From Leptasterias polaris (lineage: Eukaryota > Echinodermata > Asteroidea > Forcipulatida > Asteriidae), in contig JAZGTN010000223.1 in the NCBI GenBank assembly GCA_037783415.1, positions 861,006 through 925,005 on the forward strand: 64,000 bases of DNA. The letters run 5' to 3'. Below are positions 10,721 through 24,551 of this stretch, in pieces; the first letter of the stretch is position 1, and each line of letters opens with the position of its first letter. The notes below the pieces were generated by a model that made no database searches, was not told the DNA's origin, and saw only the letters and a program-made list of their open reading frames with translations. A program made the position numbers and the translations under genes.

Positions 10721-13700
10721 TTAGGTGTTCGGCTAACAGCCGAACAACTCCTTGTTTTTGTTCGTTTTTTTTTTTTTAGGTGTTCGGTCCACAGACCGAA
10801 CAACTCCTTGTTTTTGTTCGGTTTTTTTTTTTTTTTTTTTTTTTCTTTGTTTTGCTTAATCTTCTGATAGTCGTTTGTCCGCAGAAAAAAACATACTTGC
10901 AAACCTTTGATCAACTTGAAACTTAATGTGACATTAGAACATAAAGAGCAGAAGACGTGTGAGCAATGACGTCATGATGACGTCATCGGGTGTCAAATTA
11001 CAAGCCATTTAAGGTCAAAAAAGTGCCCTCATGCCAATGACTGTATGTTTCTGAATAGGAAAGCTATAATATTCATATTTAAACATTATGATAGATCAAG
11101 ACACGGGCAACATTTGAAAAGTTAACGCCAAATTCACATGACCTTTACTTCCGGTCGTAACGGAAGGTCAAAGTTTGCCTTTCTGCAATTCTTAACCAAA
11201 AAACATTTCCTGCCCAAATTATTCACTTCTGTTTATCCGATCAACCTCAAATTTACACCATGTTAGAACCTTGATGAAACCTCCATCAAGTTGTTGTGAC
11301 GTCATGATTACGTCATCAGGTGTTGAAATACAGTAAATCAAAATTTAATATTTCAAAAAATCATAACTTAATCATTACTGAATGGATTGCTTCAATCAAT
11401 ACATCATCGGACAGGTCTTTTAAAACTCAACAAATGCTACACAAAGAGTTATCCCGGTTGTTCTTGACTTCCCGCTGAAAATGTAAGTTGAACATTACGT
11501 TAGTATTAGCCCGCAGGTCTGGTCATTCTGCTCCATTGACCACGCGTAATCTTGCATGTACATGTAAACAGTACACACACTGCGCCATTGATCTTGGGTG
11601 CAAAGTCCACGAAGACTGCATTGCTGTGTCGTGATACGTTATCCATGGTGGCTGTGTCGTGATACGTTATCGATGGTGGCGCTATACCAAGTTAATGGTC
11701 CTTTGTTACTGCACTCGTCGATAAATGCAACCATCCTTCGGAAATCTACGATGTTCGACGGTGGTGCAATGAATAGCTCATTGCATAACCTTCGTGTTAG
11801 CCATTTGTTGGCTTGGTGGTGAATATCAACTGAACGAGTGTATTTTGCTGAACTGTTTTGGTGATTCACTGATTTGAATAACTTTTGATAACTGAGAAAA
11901 TGCAATCGGAAAAAGGTCAACATAACTTTGACTCTGATCAACAACGGTTTTTATGCGAATCTAACTATTAGATCCTGTTGAATACTTCAAAGAATTACAA
12001 TGTGACTAGCAAAATAAATTCAACATAAATTGCACATCGTGTAAACAGTAGGTTCTTATGCCCTTTTCATAATCATGACAAATGATGTTGCTTCACACAT
12101 AAGGTAGCAAGCATGCGTAGTTTGATAACATTAATTTTTGAATTGTTAGTCTTTTAATTTATCAGTTAAGCATGTTAAGTTTGTGACTATTTACATGAAA
12201 ATTGTTATACATGTGTATCTAAACTACTTTATGGAGACTCATACAGCAACGATATCACTTTCCCCCGTGTACACTAAAAGTATAAAAGTAATAGGTTTGC
12301 AAACGACTTTTTTTTGAAAATTAAAAAACTTTCAATATAAATCTGCTTACGCATTTTAGTAACATAACAGTGCCCCATACCCGAACAAAGGGTACTGAAT
12401 ACTTATTGTTTTATACACTGGAACAAATCAAGTTTTTCATAGATCTATTAGAGAAATTGGCCTTTAATCTTAATCCATTGCCTAACGCAGAATGACATAC
12501 CCCCTCGCGACTGGCAACGGTGGGTAGCTAGCCAGTCAAGGCACTTGTTACAGACCAACGTGGCACAACGATAGTTGTTTACTATCAGTGCCATGTGGGC
12601 GTAACGAGAGTTTCCATTCATGTTTTACTTACAACGCAAGTGCAATCTTATCAATGGCGTACTTACTACTACGTACTAGCATTAACATGATTTCCGCTAA
12701 GATTCGACGTCTAATTGTTCCCCTACTTGCCCTTCTCATGGCTTTATTATCAATATGGAATTGAAGACGAAGTTTCACTGAGATGACCACCTGCTTCAGT
12801 GATTCGTATGATATTTAATTATGTGGGAAAATGCAAGCAGGAAAAGACGAACAATGGTAATATGTTTTGATCATACACCGAGAAGGAAGGATGTGTCATC
12901 GGATCGTAATGGGTGTTTCAGACCCTCGTCACGGCATGTGTTTACCTTGCTACACGGGACTAACTTCGGTAAGTTTTCCGTGTGAACATCATTGCTTTTC
13001 AAAATGATTCTTTTATTTGATGCACAATTACGTTATAAAGTTTATCCTGTATCATCAAGTGGTGACCGTTGGTGAAATGTTTTTAAAACTAAGGAACGTT
13101 TAATATGAACGTCGAAGAGATAGAGTTGGGCAATGGGGGATTGGTATGAATGTTGGCTATATCACTATAGTCAGAAAATGGTCAGACTGATGAATGTTTT
13201 CCGTCAACTTTGTATAGCGACATACTTATTTGAAAACCCTTCGATAAAGTTTCCCCTAATAAGGTTTCGTTTATAAGTTGTTCACATCAAAAACAGGATG
13301 TGCACCTTCCACTCATTTTTTTTGGCGTAATTTCCTTACTCTGATATGTTGTATTGTTATGAGCCCTCGAACAGGTTGGTCCTGGAGAGAGCGCAATATA
13401 AATTCAATAAATTATTATTATTATTATAAAATCATGAAATGTTGTAAGTCTTGAATTTTATTTATTTGAGCAGTTTCAGCTTGACTTAATTTGCTTTGAG
13501 TCATACTTTGTTTATTGTTTTTTCTTCTTCAGAATATACAACACATCAGTACCCGAATGTTCTCCAGTGAAAAAAATCATACTCGTTGCTGTGTTGAATT
13601 CCCTAATTTCTTGCTGAATGTATGATGATGCACCATACAGGTAGAAATAGTTATTAACTCGTTAAAACTATTTTATTAGTTAAAATTCACGAGAGGCTTA

Positions 13701-14577
13701 AATTTGCCGTCTTTATGACTTGCCTTTATCTTGCATAATTATTAAAAACATGTGTTTTTTATTTCAATATTATAAATTTAACAAACCGTTCTGTATGAAG
13801 ACTAATGTCTAAAAATCAAGCAAGCTATTTTTTAAAATGCAACCAATAGCTCATTGTATGCTCGACTTGTTTTAACAATCAAAGTATCATGCACCGATAC
13901 ATAATGAGAAGCCAAATCACAGTATTTGAAAACCTGTTAAAACTTCTAAGAATTGTAATTTAATAATGTCAACATGATTTGCATAGTCGGATTTATTATA
14001 AAGAATCAATATCCATTGGAAAATAAATAAACTTCTGTGAGTGGCATACATGATAGTTGTACTTGTGAGTAATTCAAAGGCTCGTTTTAAGATATGCAAC
14101 CAAAACGAAAGGAAATTCGAAAAATGTATGCTGCTCTGTATGAAAGGACAATATTGACCCTCTGCCCTTTCAAATAAATTAAATAATGTACTCTTCGTTT
14201 TTCACTTACAATTTAAAGCACATAATTAAATACCAATGTCTCGATAAGAACTTATCTAACGTCATGACGTCATCAGTTTTCAAATGTAGGATAAGGATAA
14301 GGATCATTTTTTTTAGCAACCAAAATAGGGTTGGATTCGTTAATTTGGCTTTAACAAAAGATTATTATTTTTTTAAATTTATATTGTGAGGTGCATTAAT
14401 TTCCTGTGTAAACTAACGTTCAATCAACGAAGATTTACACTTTACTTTCCTTGAAATTTCAAAAGCTATCAACAATGTTTTCAGCGATTCAATGATATAG
14501 CTAACGCATTAAAACAGCACTGAGCCCAGCGAGAACCCGAACACCTAGAGTTTGTTTTACAAACTCTAAATCTCTAG
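10721..14577 (+). mobile_element. Chimeric Helitron-like module X3+Y2 (3857 bp)
   Basis: Starts TTAGGTGTTCGG with two successive hairpins, GGCT/AGCC at about 10723 and GGTC/GACC at about 10780, each followed by a T-run. The X body is close to X2, with the same 28-base duplication and the same switch to Y near 12386. It ends ACACCTAGAGTTTGT, ACAAACTCT, AAATCTCTAG at 14577; this 3' stem is AGAGTTTGT/ACAAACTCT, a compensated version of the AGTGTTTGT/ACAAACACT stem of X1. Confidence 0.6.
11639..11944 (-). pseudogene. Antisense captured-exon candidate in X3
   Basis: Third copy, 101 codons open and nearly identical to X2, with one visible difference (ANKWLTRRL rather than ANEWLTRRL). Same duplication-induced break downstream. 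Unknown family. Confidence 0.25.
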
Positions 14578-17500
14578 TTTTTATTTGTTTTGCTTATTCT
14601 TCTGATTGTAGTTTGTCCGCAAAAAAAAACATACTTGCAAACCTTTGATCAACTTGAAACTTAATGTGACATTAGAACATAAAGAGCAGAAGGTGTGTGA
14701 ACAATGACGTCATGATGACGTCATCGGGTGTCAAATTACAAGCCATTTAAGGTCAAAAAAGTGCCCTCATGCCAATGCCTGTATGTTTCTGAATAGGAAA
14801 GCTATAATATTCGTATTTAAACATTATGATAGATCAAGACACGGGCAACATTTGAAAAGTTAACGCCAAATTCACATGACCTTTACTTCCGGTCGTAACG
14901 GAAGGTCAAAGTTTGCCTTTCTGCAATTCTTAACCAAAAAACATTTCCTGCCCAAATTCTTCACTTCTGTTTATCCGATCAACCTCAAATTTACGCCATG
15001 TTAGAACCTTGATGAAACCTCCATCAAGTTGTTGTGACGTCATGATTACGTCATCAGGTGTTGAAATACAGTAAATCAAAATTTAATATTTCAAAAAATC
15101 ATAACTTAATCATTACTGAATGGATTGCTTCAATCAATACATCATCGGACAGGTCTTTTAAAACTCAACAAATGCTACACAAAGAGTTATCCCGGTTGTT
15201 CTTGACTTCCCGCTGAAAATGTAAGTTGAACATTACGTTAGTATTAGCCCACAGGTCTGGTCATTCTGCTCCAATGACCATGCGTAATCTTGCATGTACA
15301 TGTAACAGTACACACACTGCGCCATTGATCTTAGGTGCAAAGTCCACGAAGACTGCATTGCTGTGTCGTGACTGTGCATTGCTGGCCCACATGTACATGT
15401 ACATGTACATGAAGCGTAAAGTAAAGTTGATGCGTTTGGTGGCGCTATACCAAGTTAATGGTCCTTTGTTACTGCACTCGTCGATAAATGCAACCATCCT
15501 TCGGAAATCTACGATGTTCGACGGTGGTCCAATGAATAGCTCATTGCATAACCTTCGTGTTAGCCTTTTGTTGGCTTGGTGGTAAATATCAACTGAACGA
15601 GTGTATTTTGCTGAATTGTTTTGGTGATTTGAAGAACTTTTGATAACTGAGAAAATGCAATCGAAAATATAAAAGGTCAACATAAATTTGACTCTGATCA
15701 ACAACGGTTTTTACGCGAATCTAACTTTTAGATCCTGTTGAATACTTCAAAATAATGTGAACAGCAAAATAAATTCAACATAAATTGCACATCGTGTAAA
15801 CAGTAGGTTCTTATGCCCTTTTCATAATCATGACTTGTTGCTTCAGTAATCGGCACCAGACGGTATAAGCGCAGCAAACAGGCGTAGTTTGATAACATTT
15901 ATTTTTGAATTGTTAGTGATATCTTTTAGTATTATAGTCCAATAACTACGGATTGGATTTCTACAATCAATACATCATCGAACAGGTCTTGCATACGATC
16001 AGTTCAGTTTATGACTATTTACATGAAAAACCTCGCCGTTACGTTGTTTAATTAATAGACGTCACCCAATGAATTATTGGGTAATTAAATGTAAATAATT
16101 TAATCAAATTTTGAGTCTTTGGTTTAACAACCATGCAGAACTCGCAAACTAAGAAAGATAAATTCGTTGTTTTTTCTTGAAAACAAAGGGTACTGAATAC
16201 TTATTGTTTTATACAATGGAACAAATCAAGTTTTTCATAGATCTATTAGAGAAATTGGCCTTTAATCTTAATCCATTGCCTAACGCAGAATGACATACCC
16301 CCTCGCGACTGGCAACGGTGGGTAGCTAGCCAGTCAATGCACTTGTTACAGACCAACGTGGCACAACGGAGATGTTTACTATCAGTGCCATGTGGGCGTA
16401 ACGAGAGTTTCCATTCATGTTTTACTTACAACGTAGTGCAATCTTATCAATGGCGTACTTACTACTACGTACTAGCATTAACATGAATTCCGCTAAGATT
16501 TGGCGTCTAATTGTTCCCCTATTCGCCCTTCTCATGGCTTTATGATCAATATGGAATTGGAGACGAAGTTTCACTGAGATGACCACCTGCTTCAGTAATT
16601 CGTCAGATTTTTAACTATGTGAGAAAATGCAAGCAGAAAAAGACGAACATTGGTCATGTTTTGATCACACACCGAGAAGGAAGGATGTTTCATCGGATCG
16701 TGAGGGGTGTTTCAGACCCTTCTCCACGGCTTGTGTTATTGTTGATACACGGGACTAACTTCGGTAAGTTTTCGTGTGAACATCATTGCTTTTCAAAATG
16801 ATTCTTTTATTTAATGCACAAGTACGTTGTAAAGTTTATCCTGTATCATCAAGTGGTGACGTTGGTGAGATGTTTTTAAAACTAAGGAACGTTTAGTATG
16901 AACGTCAAAGAGATAAGAGTTTGGCAATGGCGGATTGGTATGATTGTTGGCTGGGTCACCATGGTGTCACATAGTCAGAAAATGGTCAGACTGAGGAATG
17001 TTTTCTGTCAACTTTGTATTGCGACATAATTATTTGAAAACCCTTCCATAAAGTTTCCCCTAATAAGGTTTCGTTTATAAGTTGTTCACATCAAAAACAG
17101 GATGTGCACCTTCCACTAATTTTTTCTTGCGTAATTTCCTTACTCTGATATGTTGTATTGTTACGCGCCCTCGAACAGGTTGGTCTTGGAGAGGGCACAA
17201 TATAAATTCAATAAATTATTATTATTATTATAAAATAATGAAATGTTGTAAGTCTTGAATTTTATTTATTTGAGCAGTTTCAGCTTGACTTAATTTGCTT
17301 TGAGTCATACTTTGTTTATTGTTTTTTTCTTCTTCAGAATATACAACACATCAGTACCCGAATGTTCTACATTGAAAAATGTCATACTCGTTGCTGTGTT
17401 CCATTCCCTAATTCCTTGGGGAGTGTATGATGCACCATACAGGTAGAAATAGTTATTAACTCGTTAAAAATATTTTATTAGTTAAAATTCACGAGAGGCT

Positions 17501-18375
17501 TAAACTTGCCGTCTTCATGACTTGCCTTTATCTTGCATAATTATTAAAAATATGCGTTTTTTTATTTCAATATTATAAATTTAACAAACCGTTCTGTATA
17601 AAGACTAATGTCTAAAAATCAAGCGAGCTATTTTTAAAAATGCAACCAAGAGCTCATACTATGCTCGACTTATTTTAACGACATCATCATCAGTGCATAT
17701 GTATTTAACAATCAAAGTATCATGCACCGATACATGAGAAGCCAAATCACAGTATTTGAAAACCTGTTAATACTTCTAAGAATTGTAACTTAATAATGTC
17801 AACATGATTCGCATAGTCGGATTTATTAATCAATATCCATTAAAAAATAAATAAACTTCAGTGAGTGGCATACATGATAGTTGTACTTGTGATTAATTTA
17901 AAAGCTCGTTTTAAGATATGCAACCAAAACGAAAGGAAATTCGAAAAATTAATGTTGCCGTGTTTAAAAGGACAATATTGACCCACTGCCCTTTTAAATA
18001 AATTATATAATGTACTCTTTTGCTGACAATACGTTTAGTAAGTTCACCTTCGTTTTTCACTTACAATTTAAAACACATAATTTAATACCAATTTCTCGAT
18101 AAGAACTTATCTAACGTCATAATGACGTCATCAGTTTTCAAATTTGGCTTTAACAAAAGATTATTATTTTTTAAACTCATATTGTGAGGTGCATTAATTT
18201 CCTTTGTAAACTAACGTACAAGCAAAGAAGATTTACACTTTACTTTCCTTGAAATTTCAAAAGCTATCAACAATGTTTTCAGCGATTCAATGTTATAGCT
18301 AACGCATTAAAACAGCACTGAGCCCAGCGAGAACCCGAACACCTAGAGTTTGTTTTACAAACTCTAAATCTCTAG
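14578..18375 (+). mobile_element. Chimeric Helitron-like module X4+Z+Y3 (3798 bp)
   Basis: Lacks the 5' hairpin: after CTAG it continues TTTTTATTTGTTTTGCTTAT, the sequence that follows the T-run in other X copies. It switches near 16060 into the middle of block Z (GACGTCACCCAATG) and on into Y, ending with AGAGTTTGT/ACAAACTCT and CTAG at 18375. The X-to-Z switch differs from that of X2 and X3, so this is an independent recombination. Confidence 0.55.
15261..15704 (-). pseudogene. Antisense captured-exon candidate in X4 (longest open copy)
   Basis: Open for 147 codons. A copy-specific replacement near 15368-15440 (containing ACATGTACATGTACATG) inserts a Tyr-Met-rich stretch yet leaves the frame open, so both conserved halves (FRRMVAFIDECSNKGPL and FVDFAPKINGAVC) are read in one frame. 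It could be a chance survival. No family assignment. Confidence 0.3.
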
Positions 18376-20757
18376 TGGATTTTTGAGTTTGTTCGCCCAC
18401 CTCAAAAATACACGCATCGTTGTCCGCAGACTTTGACATATTTCCCAAACTCGCACGGTCATAAAACTTGGCAACAATATTACACCTGATGATTAGATAA
18501 AACAGAAATTTCGACAACATAATGACGTCACCCAATGAATTATTGGGTAATTAAATGTAAATAATTTAATCAAATTTTGAGTCTTTGGTTTAACAACCAT
18601 GCAGAACTCGCAAACTAAGAACGATAAGTTCGTTGTTATTTCTTGAAAACAAAGGGTACTGAATACTTATTGTTTTATACACTGGAACAAATCAAGTTTT
18701 TCATAGATCTATTAGAGAAATTTGCCTTTAATCTTTAATCCATTGCCTAACGCAGAATGTCATACCCCCTCGCGACTGGCAACGGTGGGTAGCTAGCCAG
18801 TCAAGGCACTTGTTACAGACCAACGTGGCACAACGGTAGTTGTTTACTATCAGTGCCATGTGGGCGTAACGTGAGTTTCCATTCATGTTTTACTTACAAC
18901 GTAGTGCAATCTTATCAATGGCGTACTTACTACTACGTACTAGCATTAACATGATTTCCGCTAAGATTCGACGTCTAATTGTTCCCCGATTCGCCCTTCT
19001 CATGGCTTTATGATCAATATGGAATTGAAGACGAAGTTTCACTGAGATGACCACCTGCTTCAGTGATTCGTATGACTTGTAATTGTTTGAGAAAATGCAA
19101 GCAGAAAAAGACGAACATTGGTTATGTGTTTATCAAACACCGAGAAGCAGAGACTTGAAGGGTCAGCTCATGAAGGGTGTTTCGGACGGCGTCCACGGCA
19201 GTGTTTATCGATGCCATATCGGTGCCACACGGTGATAAAACGGTAAGCTTTGTGTGAAAATCATTGCTTTTCAAAAAGAGTATTTATTTAATGCACAGTT
19301 ATGTTATAAAGTTTATCCTTTATCATCAAGTGGTGGCGTTGGTGATGTTTTTAAAACCAAGGAACGTTTAGTGCGATCGTCGAGGAGGTAGAATTGGGCA
19401 ATGGGGCATTGGTATGATTGTTGGCTGTGTCACTAAAGTCAGAAAATGGTCCGACTGATGAATGTTTTTCGGCAACTTTGTATTATGACATATTTAAAGA
19501 AACCTGTGATGACGTTTGTGTTAAGTAAAGTAGGTTTTGTTTATAAGTTGTTCTCTTCCCAAGTTTGAATGTTGTTACTGTTTCGACCCCCCCCCCCCCC
19601 CCCCCCTTTGAACAGGCTGGTCATTGAGAGAGCGCAATATAAATTCAATAAATTAGTAGTATTATTATATAATTATGAAACGTTTTAAGTCTTGATTTTT
19701 GTTTATTTTAACAGTTTCAGCTTGACTTAATACAGCACATCCACCGGCATGGTCTTGGATCCAGTGACAGATTTTCCAGTGTTTTTGTGTTGCATTCCTT
19801 ATTTCCTGTATGATGCGCCATACAGGTAGAAATAAGTATTAACTCGTTAAAAATATTGTATTAGTTAAAATTCACGAGAGGCTTAAACTTGCCTTCTTCA
19901 TGACTTGCCTTTATCTTGCATAATTATTAAAAACAAGTGTTTTTTATTTCAATATTATAAATTTAACAAACCGTTCGGTGTGAAGACTAATGTCTAAAAA
20001 TCAAGCGAGCTATTTAAAAAAATGCAACCAATAGCTCATACTATGCTCGACTTATTTTAACATCATCATCAGTGCATATGTATTGAACAATCAAAGTATC
20101 ATGCACCGATACATGAGAAGCCAAATCACAGTATTTGAAAACCTGTTAAAACTTCTAAGAATTGTAACTTAATAATGTCAACATGATTTGCATAGTCGGA
20201 TTTAATATTAATCAATAAAGAATCAATAGCCATTGAAAAATAAATAAACTTCAGTGAGTGGCATACATGATAGTTGTACTTGTGAGTAATTCAAAGGCTC
20301 GTTTTAAGATATGCAACCAAAACGAAAGGAAATTCGAAAAATTGCTCTGTATTAAAGGAAAATTATGACCCTCTGCCCTTTCAAATAAATTAAATAATGT
20401 ACTCTTTTGCTGACAATACGTTTTGTAAGTTCACCTTCGTTTTTCACTTACAATTTAAAGCACATAATTAAATACCAATGTCTCGATAAGAACTTATCTA
20501 ACGTCATAATGACGTCATCAGTTTTCAAATTTGACAAAAGATTAGTATTTCTAAAACTCATATTGTGAGTTGCATTAATTTCCTGTGTAAACTAACGTAC
20601 AGTCAAAGAAGATTTACACTTTACTTTTCCTTGAAATTTCAAAAGCTATCAACAATGTTTTCAGCGAATCAACGATATAGCTAACGCATTAAAACAGCAC
20701 TGAGCCCAGCGAAAACCCGAACACCTAGAGTTTGTTTTACAAACTCTAAATCTCTAG
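18376..20757 (+). mobile_element. Helitron-like module Z+Y4 (2382 bp)
   Basis: A full Z-Y unit: TGGATTTTTGAGTTTGTTCG at the start, Z through TTTGAGTCTTTGGTTTAAC, the Y body from about 18650, and the 3' end AGAGTTTGT/ACAAACTCT then CTAG. It contains the poly-C tract at 19587-19606. The mini-gene exon 1 is shifted by one base (GACTTGAAGGGTCAG) and the acceptor before exon 2 is lost. It abuts another Z-Y unit, giving a true tandem pair. Confidence 0.6.
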
Positions 20758-22936
20758 TGGATTTTTGAGTTTGTTCGCCCACCTCAAAAATACACGCATC
20801 GTTGTCCACAGACTTTGACATCTTTCCCAAACTCGCACGGTCATGAAACTTGGCAACAATATTACACCTGATGATTAGATAAAACATAAATTTCGACAAC
20901 ATAATGACGTCACCCAATGAATTATTGAGTAATTAAATGTAATTCATTTAATCAAATTTTGAGTCTTTGGTTTAACAACCATGCAGAACTCGCAAACTAA
21001 GAACGATAAATTCGTTGTTATTTCTTGAAAACAAAGGGTACTGAATACTTATTGTTTTATACACTGGAACAAATCAAGTTTTTCATAGATCTATTAGAGA
21101 AATTTGCCTTTAATCTTTAATCCATTGCCTAACGCAGAATGACATACCCCCTCGCGACTGGCAACGGTGGGTAGCTAGCCAGTCAAGGCACTTGTTACAG
21201 ACCAACGTGGCACAACGGTAGTTGTTTACAATCAGTGCCATGTGGGCGTAACGAGAGTTTCCATTCATGTTTTACTTACAACGTAGTGCAATCTTATCAA
21301 TGGCGTACTTACTACTACTACGTACTAGCATTAAATTGATTTCTGCTAAGATTCGACGTCTAATTGTTCCCCGATTCGCCCTTCTCATGGCTTTATGATC
21401 AATATGGAATTGAAGACGAAGTTTCACTGAGATGACCACCTGCTTCAGTGATTCGTATGACTTGTAATTGTTTGAGAAAATGCAAGCAGAAAAAGACGAA
21501 CATTGGTTATGTGTTTATCAAACACCGAGAAGCAGAGACTTGAAGGGTCAGCTCATGAAGGGTGTTTCGGACGGCGTCCACGGCAGTGTTTATCGATGCG
21601 ATATCGGTGCCACACGGTGATAAAACGGTAAGCTTTGTGTTAAAATCATTGCTTTTCAAAAACAGTATTTATTTAATGCACAGTTATGTTATAAAGTTTA
21701 TCCTTTATCATCAAGTGGTGGCGTTGGTGATGTTTTTAAAACCAAGGAACGTTTAGTGTGATCGTCGAGGAGGTAGAATTGGGCAATGGGGCATTGGTAT
21801 GATTGTTGGCTGTGTCACTAAAGTCAGAAAATGGTCCGACTGATGAATGTTTTTCGGCAACTTTGTATTATGACATGTTTAAAGAAACCTGTGATGACGT
21901 TTGTGTTAAGTAAAGTAGGTTTTGTTTATAAGTTGTTCTCTTCCCAAGTTTGAATTTTGTTACTGTTTTGACCCCCCGCCCCCCCCCCCCCCCTTTGAAC
22001 AGGCTGGTCATTGAGAGAGCGCAATATAAATTCAATAAATTAGTAGTATTATTATATAATTATGAAACGTTTTGAGTCTTGATTTTTGTTTATTTTAACA
22101 GTTTCAGCTTGACTTAATACAGCACATCCACCGGCATGGTCTTGGATCCAGTGACAGATTGTCCAGTGTTTTTGTGTTGCATTCCTTATTTCCTGTATGA
22201 TGCACCATACAGGTAGAAATAGAACTTATAAATCATTAAGTCAAAATTCAAGAGAGGCTTAGATTTGCCGTCTTCATGGTTTGCCTTCGTTTTGCATTAT
22301 GATTTAAAACAAGTGCCTTTTTCAATAGTCTAAAAATTAACAAACTGTTCTGCAGGAAAATCAATATCCAAAAATCAAGCAAATTAAGCTTTTTAAATAA
22401 TACAACTGCCAGCTCAGAACTTGCTTGACTTATTTTAGCGACATCATCATCAGTGTTTATTTTATTGAACAAACAATGTTTCCTGAACCGAGTATCCACC
22501 TCATTGGATTTGAAACCCTGTTAAAAACTTTTCTGAATTGTAACCTAATAATGTCAACATGTATAGTGTGGTTTTTTATCAATACAAAATCGATAACCAT
22601 CGAAAAATAAATAAACTTACTTTCTAAGTTAATCTTTGTTTTCCACTAGGCACATATTTAAATGCCTATGTCTCGCTAAAAACTTTCTAACTTCATAATG
22701 ATGTCATAGGTTTTCAAATTTGGCTAAACAAAAGGTTATTTATAAAATTAAAAAATTGTTTAGCAGCCCTTTATTTCTTGTGTAACCTATTTATACTTTA
22801 CTTTCTCTAATATTTCAAAAGCTATCAGGATTGTTTTCAGCGATTCAATGATATAGCTTACGCATTAAAACAGCAGTGACCCCACCAGCGATACCCGAAC
22901 ACCTAGTGTTTGTTGTCACAAACACGTTAAGTCTAG
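20758..22936 (+). mobile_element. Helitron-like module Z+Y5 (2179 bp)
   Basis: A direct tandem neighbour of Z+Y4 in the same orientation, very similar through the first two thirds. Its last third instead resembles Y1 (AGTGTTTGTTGTCACAAACAC end), showing mosaic structure. It ends GTTAAGTCTAG at 22936 and is followed directly by X5. Confidence 0.6.
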
Positions 22937-24551
22937 TTAGGTGTTCGGTCCACAGACCGAACAACTCCTTGTTTTTGTTCGTTTTTTTTTTTTTTTTTTT
23001 TTTTTTCTTTGTTTTGCTTTATCTTCTGATAGTCGTTTGTCCGCAGAAAAAAACATACTTGCAAACCTTTGATCAACTTGAAACTTAATGTGACATTAGA
23101 ACATAAAGAGCAGAAGACGTGTGAACAATGACGTCATGATGACGTCATCGGGTGTCAAATTACAAGCCATTTAAGGTCAAAAGAAGTGCCCTCATGCCAA
23201 TGCCTGTATGTTTCTGAATAGGAAAGCTATAATATTCATATTTAAACATTATGATAGATCAAGACACGGGCAACATTTGAAAAGTTAACGCCAAATTCAC
23301 ATGACCTTTACTTCCGGTCGTAACGGAAGGTCAAAGTTTGCCTTTCTGCAATTCTTAACCAAAAAACATTTCCTGCCCAAATTCTTCACTTCTGTTTATC
23401 CGATCAACCTCAAATTTACACCATGTTAGAACCTTGATAAAACCTCCATCAAGTTGTTGTGACGTCATGATTACGTCATCAGGTGTTGAAATACAGTAAA
23501 TCAAAATTTAATATTTCAAAAAATCATAACTTAATCATTACTGAATGGATTGCTTCAATCAATACATCATCGGACAGGTCTTTTAAAACTCAACAAATGC
23601 TACACAAAGAGTTATCCCGGTTGTTCTTGACTTCCCGCTGAAAATGTAAGTTGAACATTACGTTAGTATTAGCCCGCAGGTCATTCTGCTCCATTGACCA
23701 CGCGTAATCTTGCATTGTAAACAGTACACACACTGCGCCATTGATCTTGGGTGCAAAGTCCACGAAGACTGCATTGCTGTGTGATAGGCTATCCATGGTG
23801 GCGCTATACCAAGTTAATGGTCCTTTGTTACTGCACTCGTCGATAAATGCAACCATCCTTCGGAAATCTACGATGTTCGACGGTGGTGCAATGAATAGCT
23901 TATTGCATAACCTTCGTGTTAGCCTTTTGTTGGCTTGGTGGTGAATATCAACTGAACGAGTGTATTTTGCTGAACTGTTTTGGTGATTTGAATAAGTTTT
24001 GATAACTGAGAAAATGCAATCGGAAAAAGGTCAACATAACTTTGACTCTGATCAACAACGGTTTTTATGCGAATCTAACTATTAGATCCTGTTGAATACT
24101 TCAAAGAATTCCAATGTGACTAGCAAAATAAATTCAACATAAATTGCACATCGTGTAAACAGTAGGTTCCTATGCCCTTTTCATAATCATGACAAATGAT
24201 GTTGTTTCACACATAAGGTAGCAAGCATGCGTAGTTTGATAACATTTATTTTTGAATTGTTAGTGATAGTCTTTTAATTTATCAGTTAAGCATGTTAATT
24301 TTGTGACTATTTACATGAAAATTGTTATACATGTGTATCTAAACTACTTTATGGAGACTCATACATCAACGATATCACTTTCCCCCGTGTACACTAAAAG
24401 TATACATTCCAAGTAATAGGTTTGCAAACGACTTTCTTTTGAAAATTAAATACTTTCAATATAAATCTGCTTACGCATTTTAGTAACATAACAGTGCCCC
24501 CATCGATACCCGAACACCTAGTGTTTGTTCTCACAAACACTAAATCTCTAG
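22937..24551 (+). mobile_element. Helitron-like module X5 (1615 bp)
   Basis: A complete X unit with 5' hairpin GGTC-CACA-GACC, a T-run of about 26, and the 3' end AGTGTTTGT/ACAAACACT, AAATCTCTAG. Its length is within a few bases of X1, which defines X as a real element of about 1.6 kb rather than a random fragment. Confidence 0.62.
23590..23985 (-). pseudogene. Antisense captured-exon candidate in X5
   Basis: Fifth copy. The segment is open to a TGA-terminated end at 23590 and, unlike X1-X3, reads past the ING-AVCV region into a further stretch (QDYAWSMEQNDLRANTNV, then LHFQREVKNNRDNSLC) without a frameshift. Upstream, at the ATTTTCTCAG acceptor-like site, it could receive an exon. Unknown family; no signal peptide or membrane segment seen. 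Confidence 0.28.
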
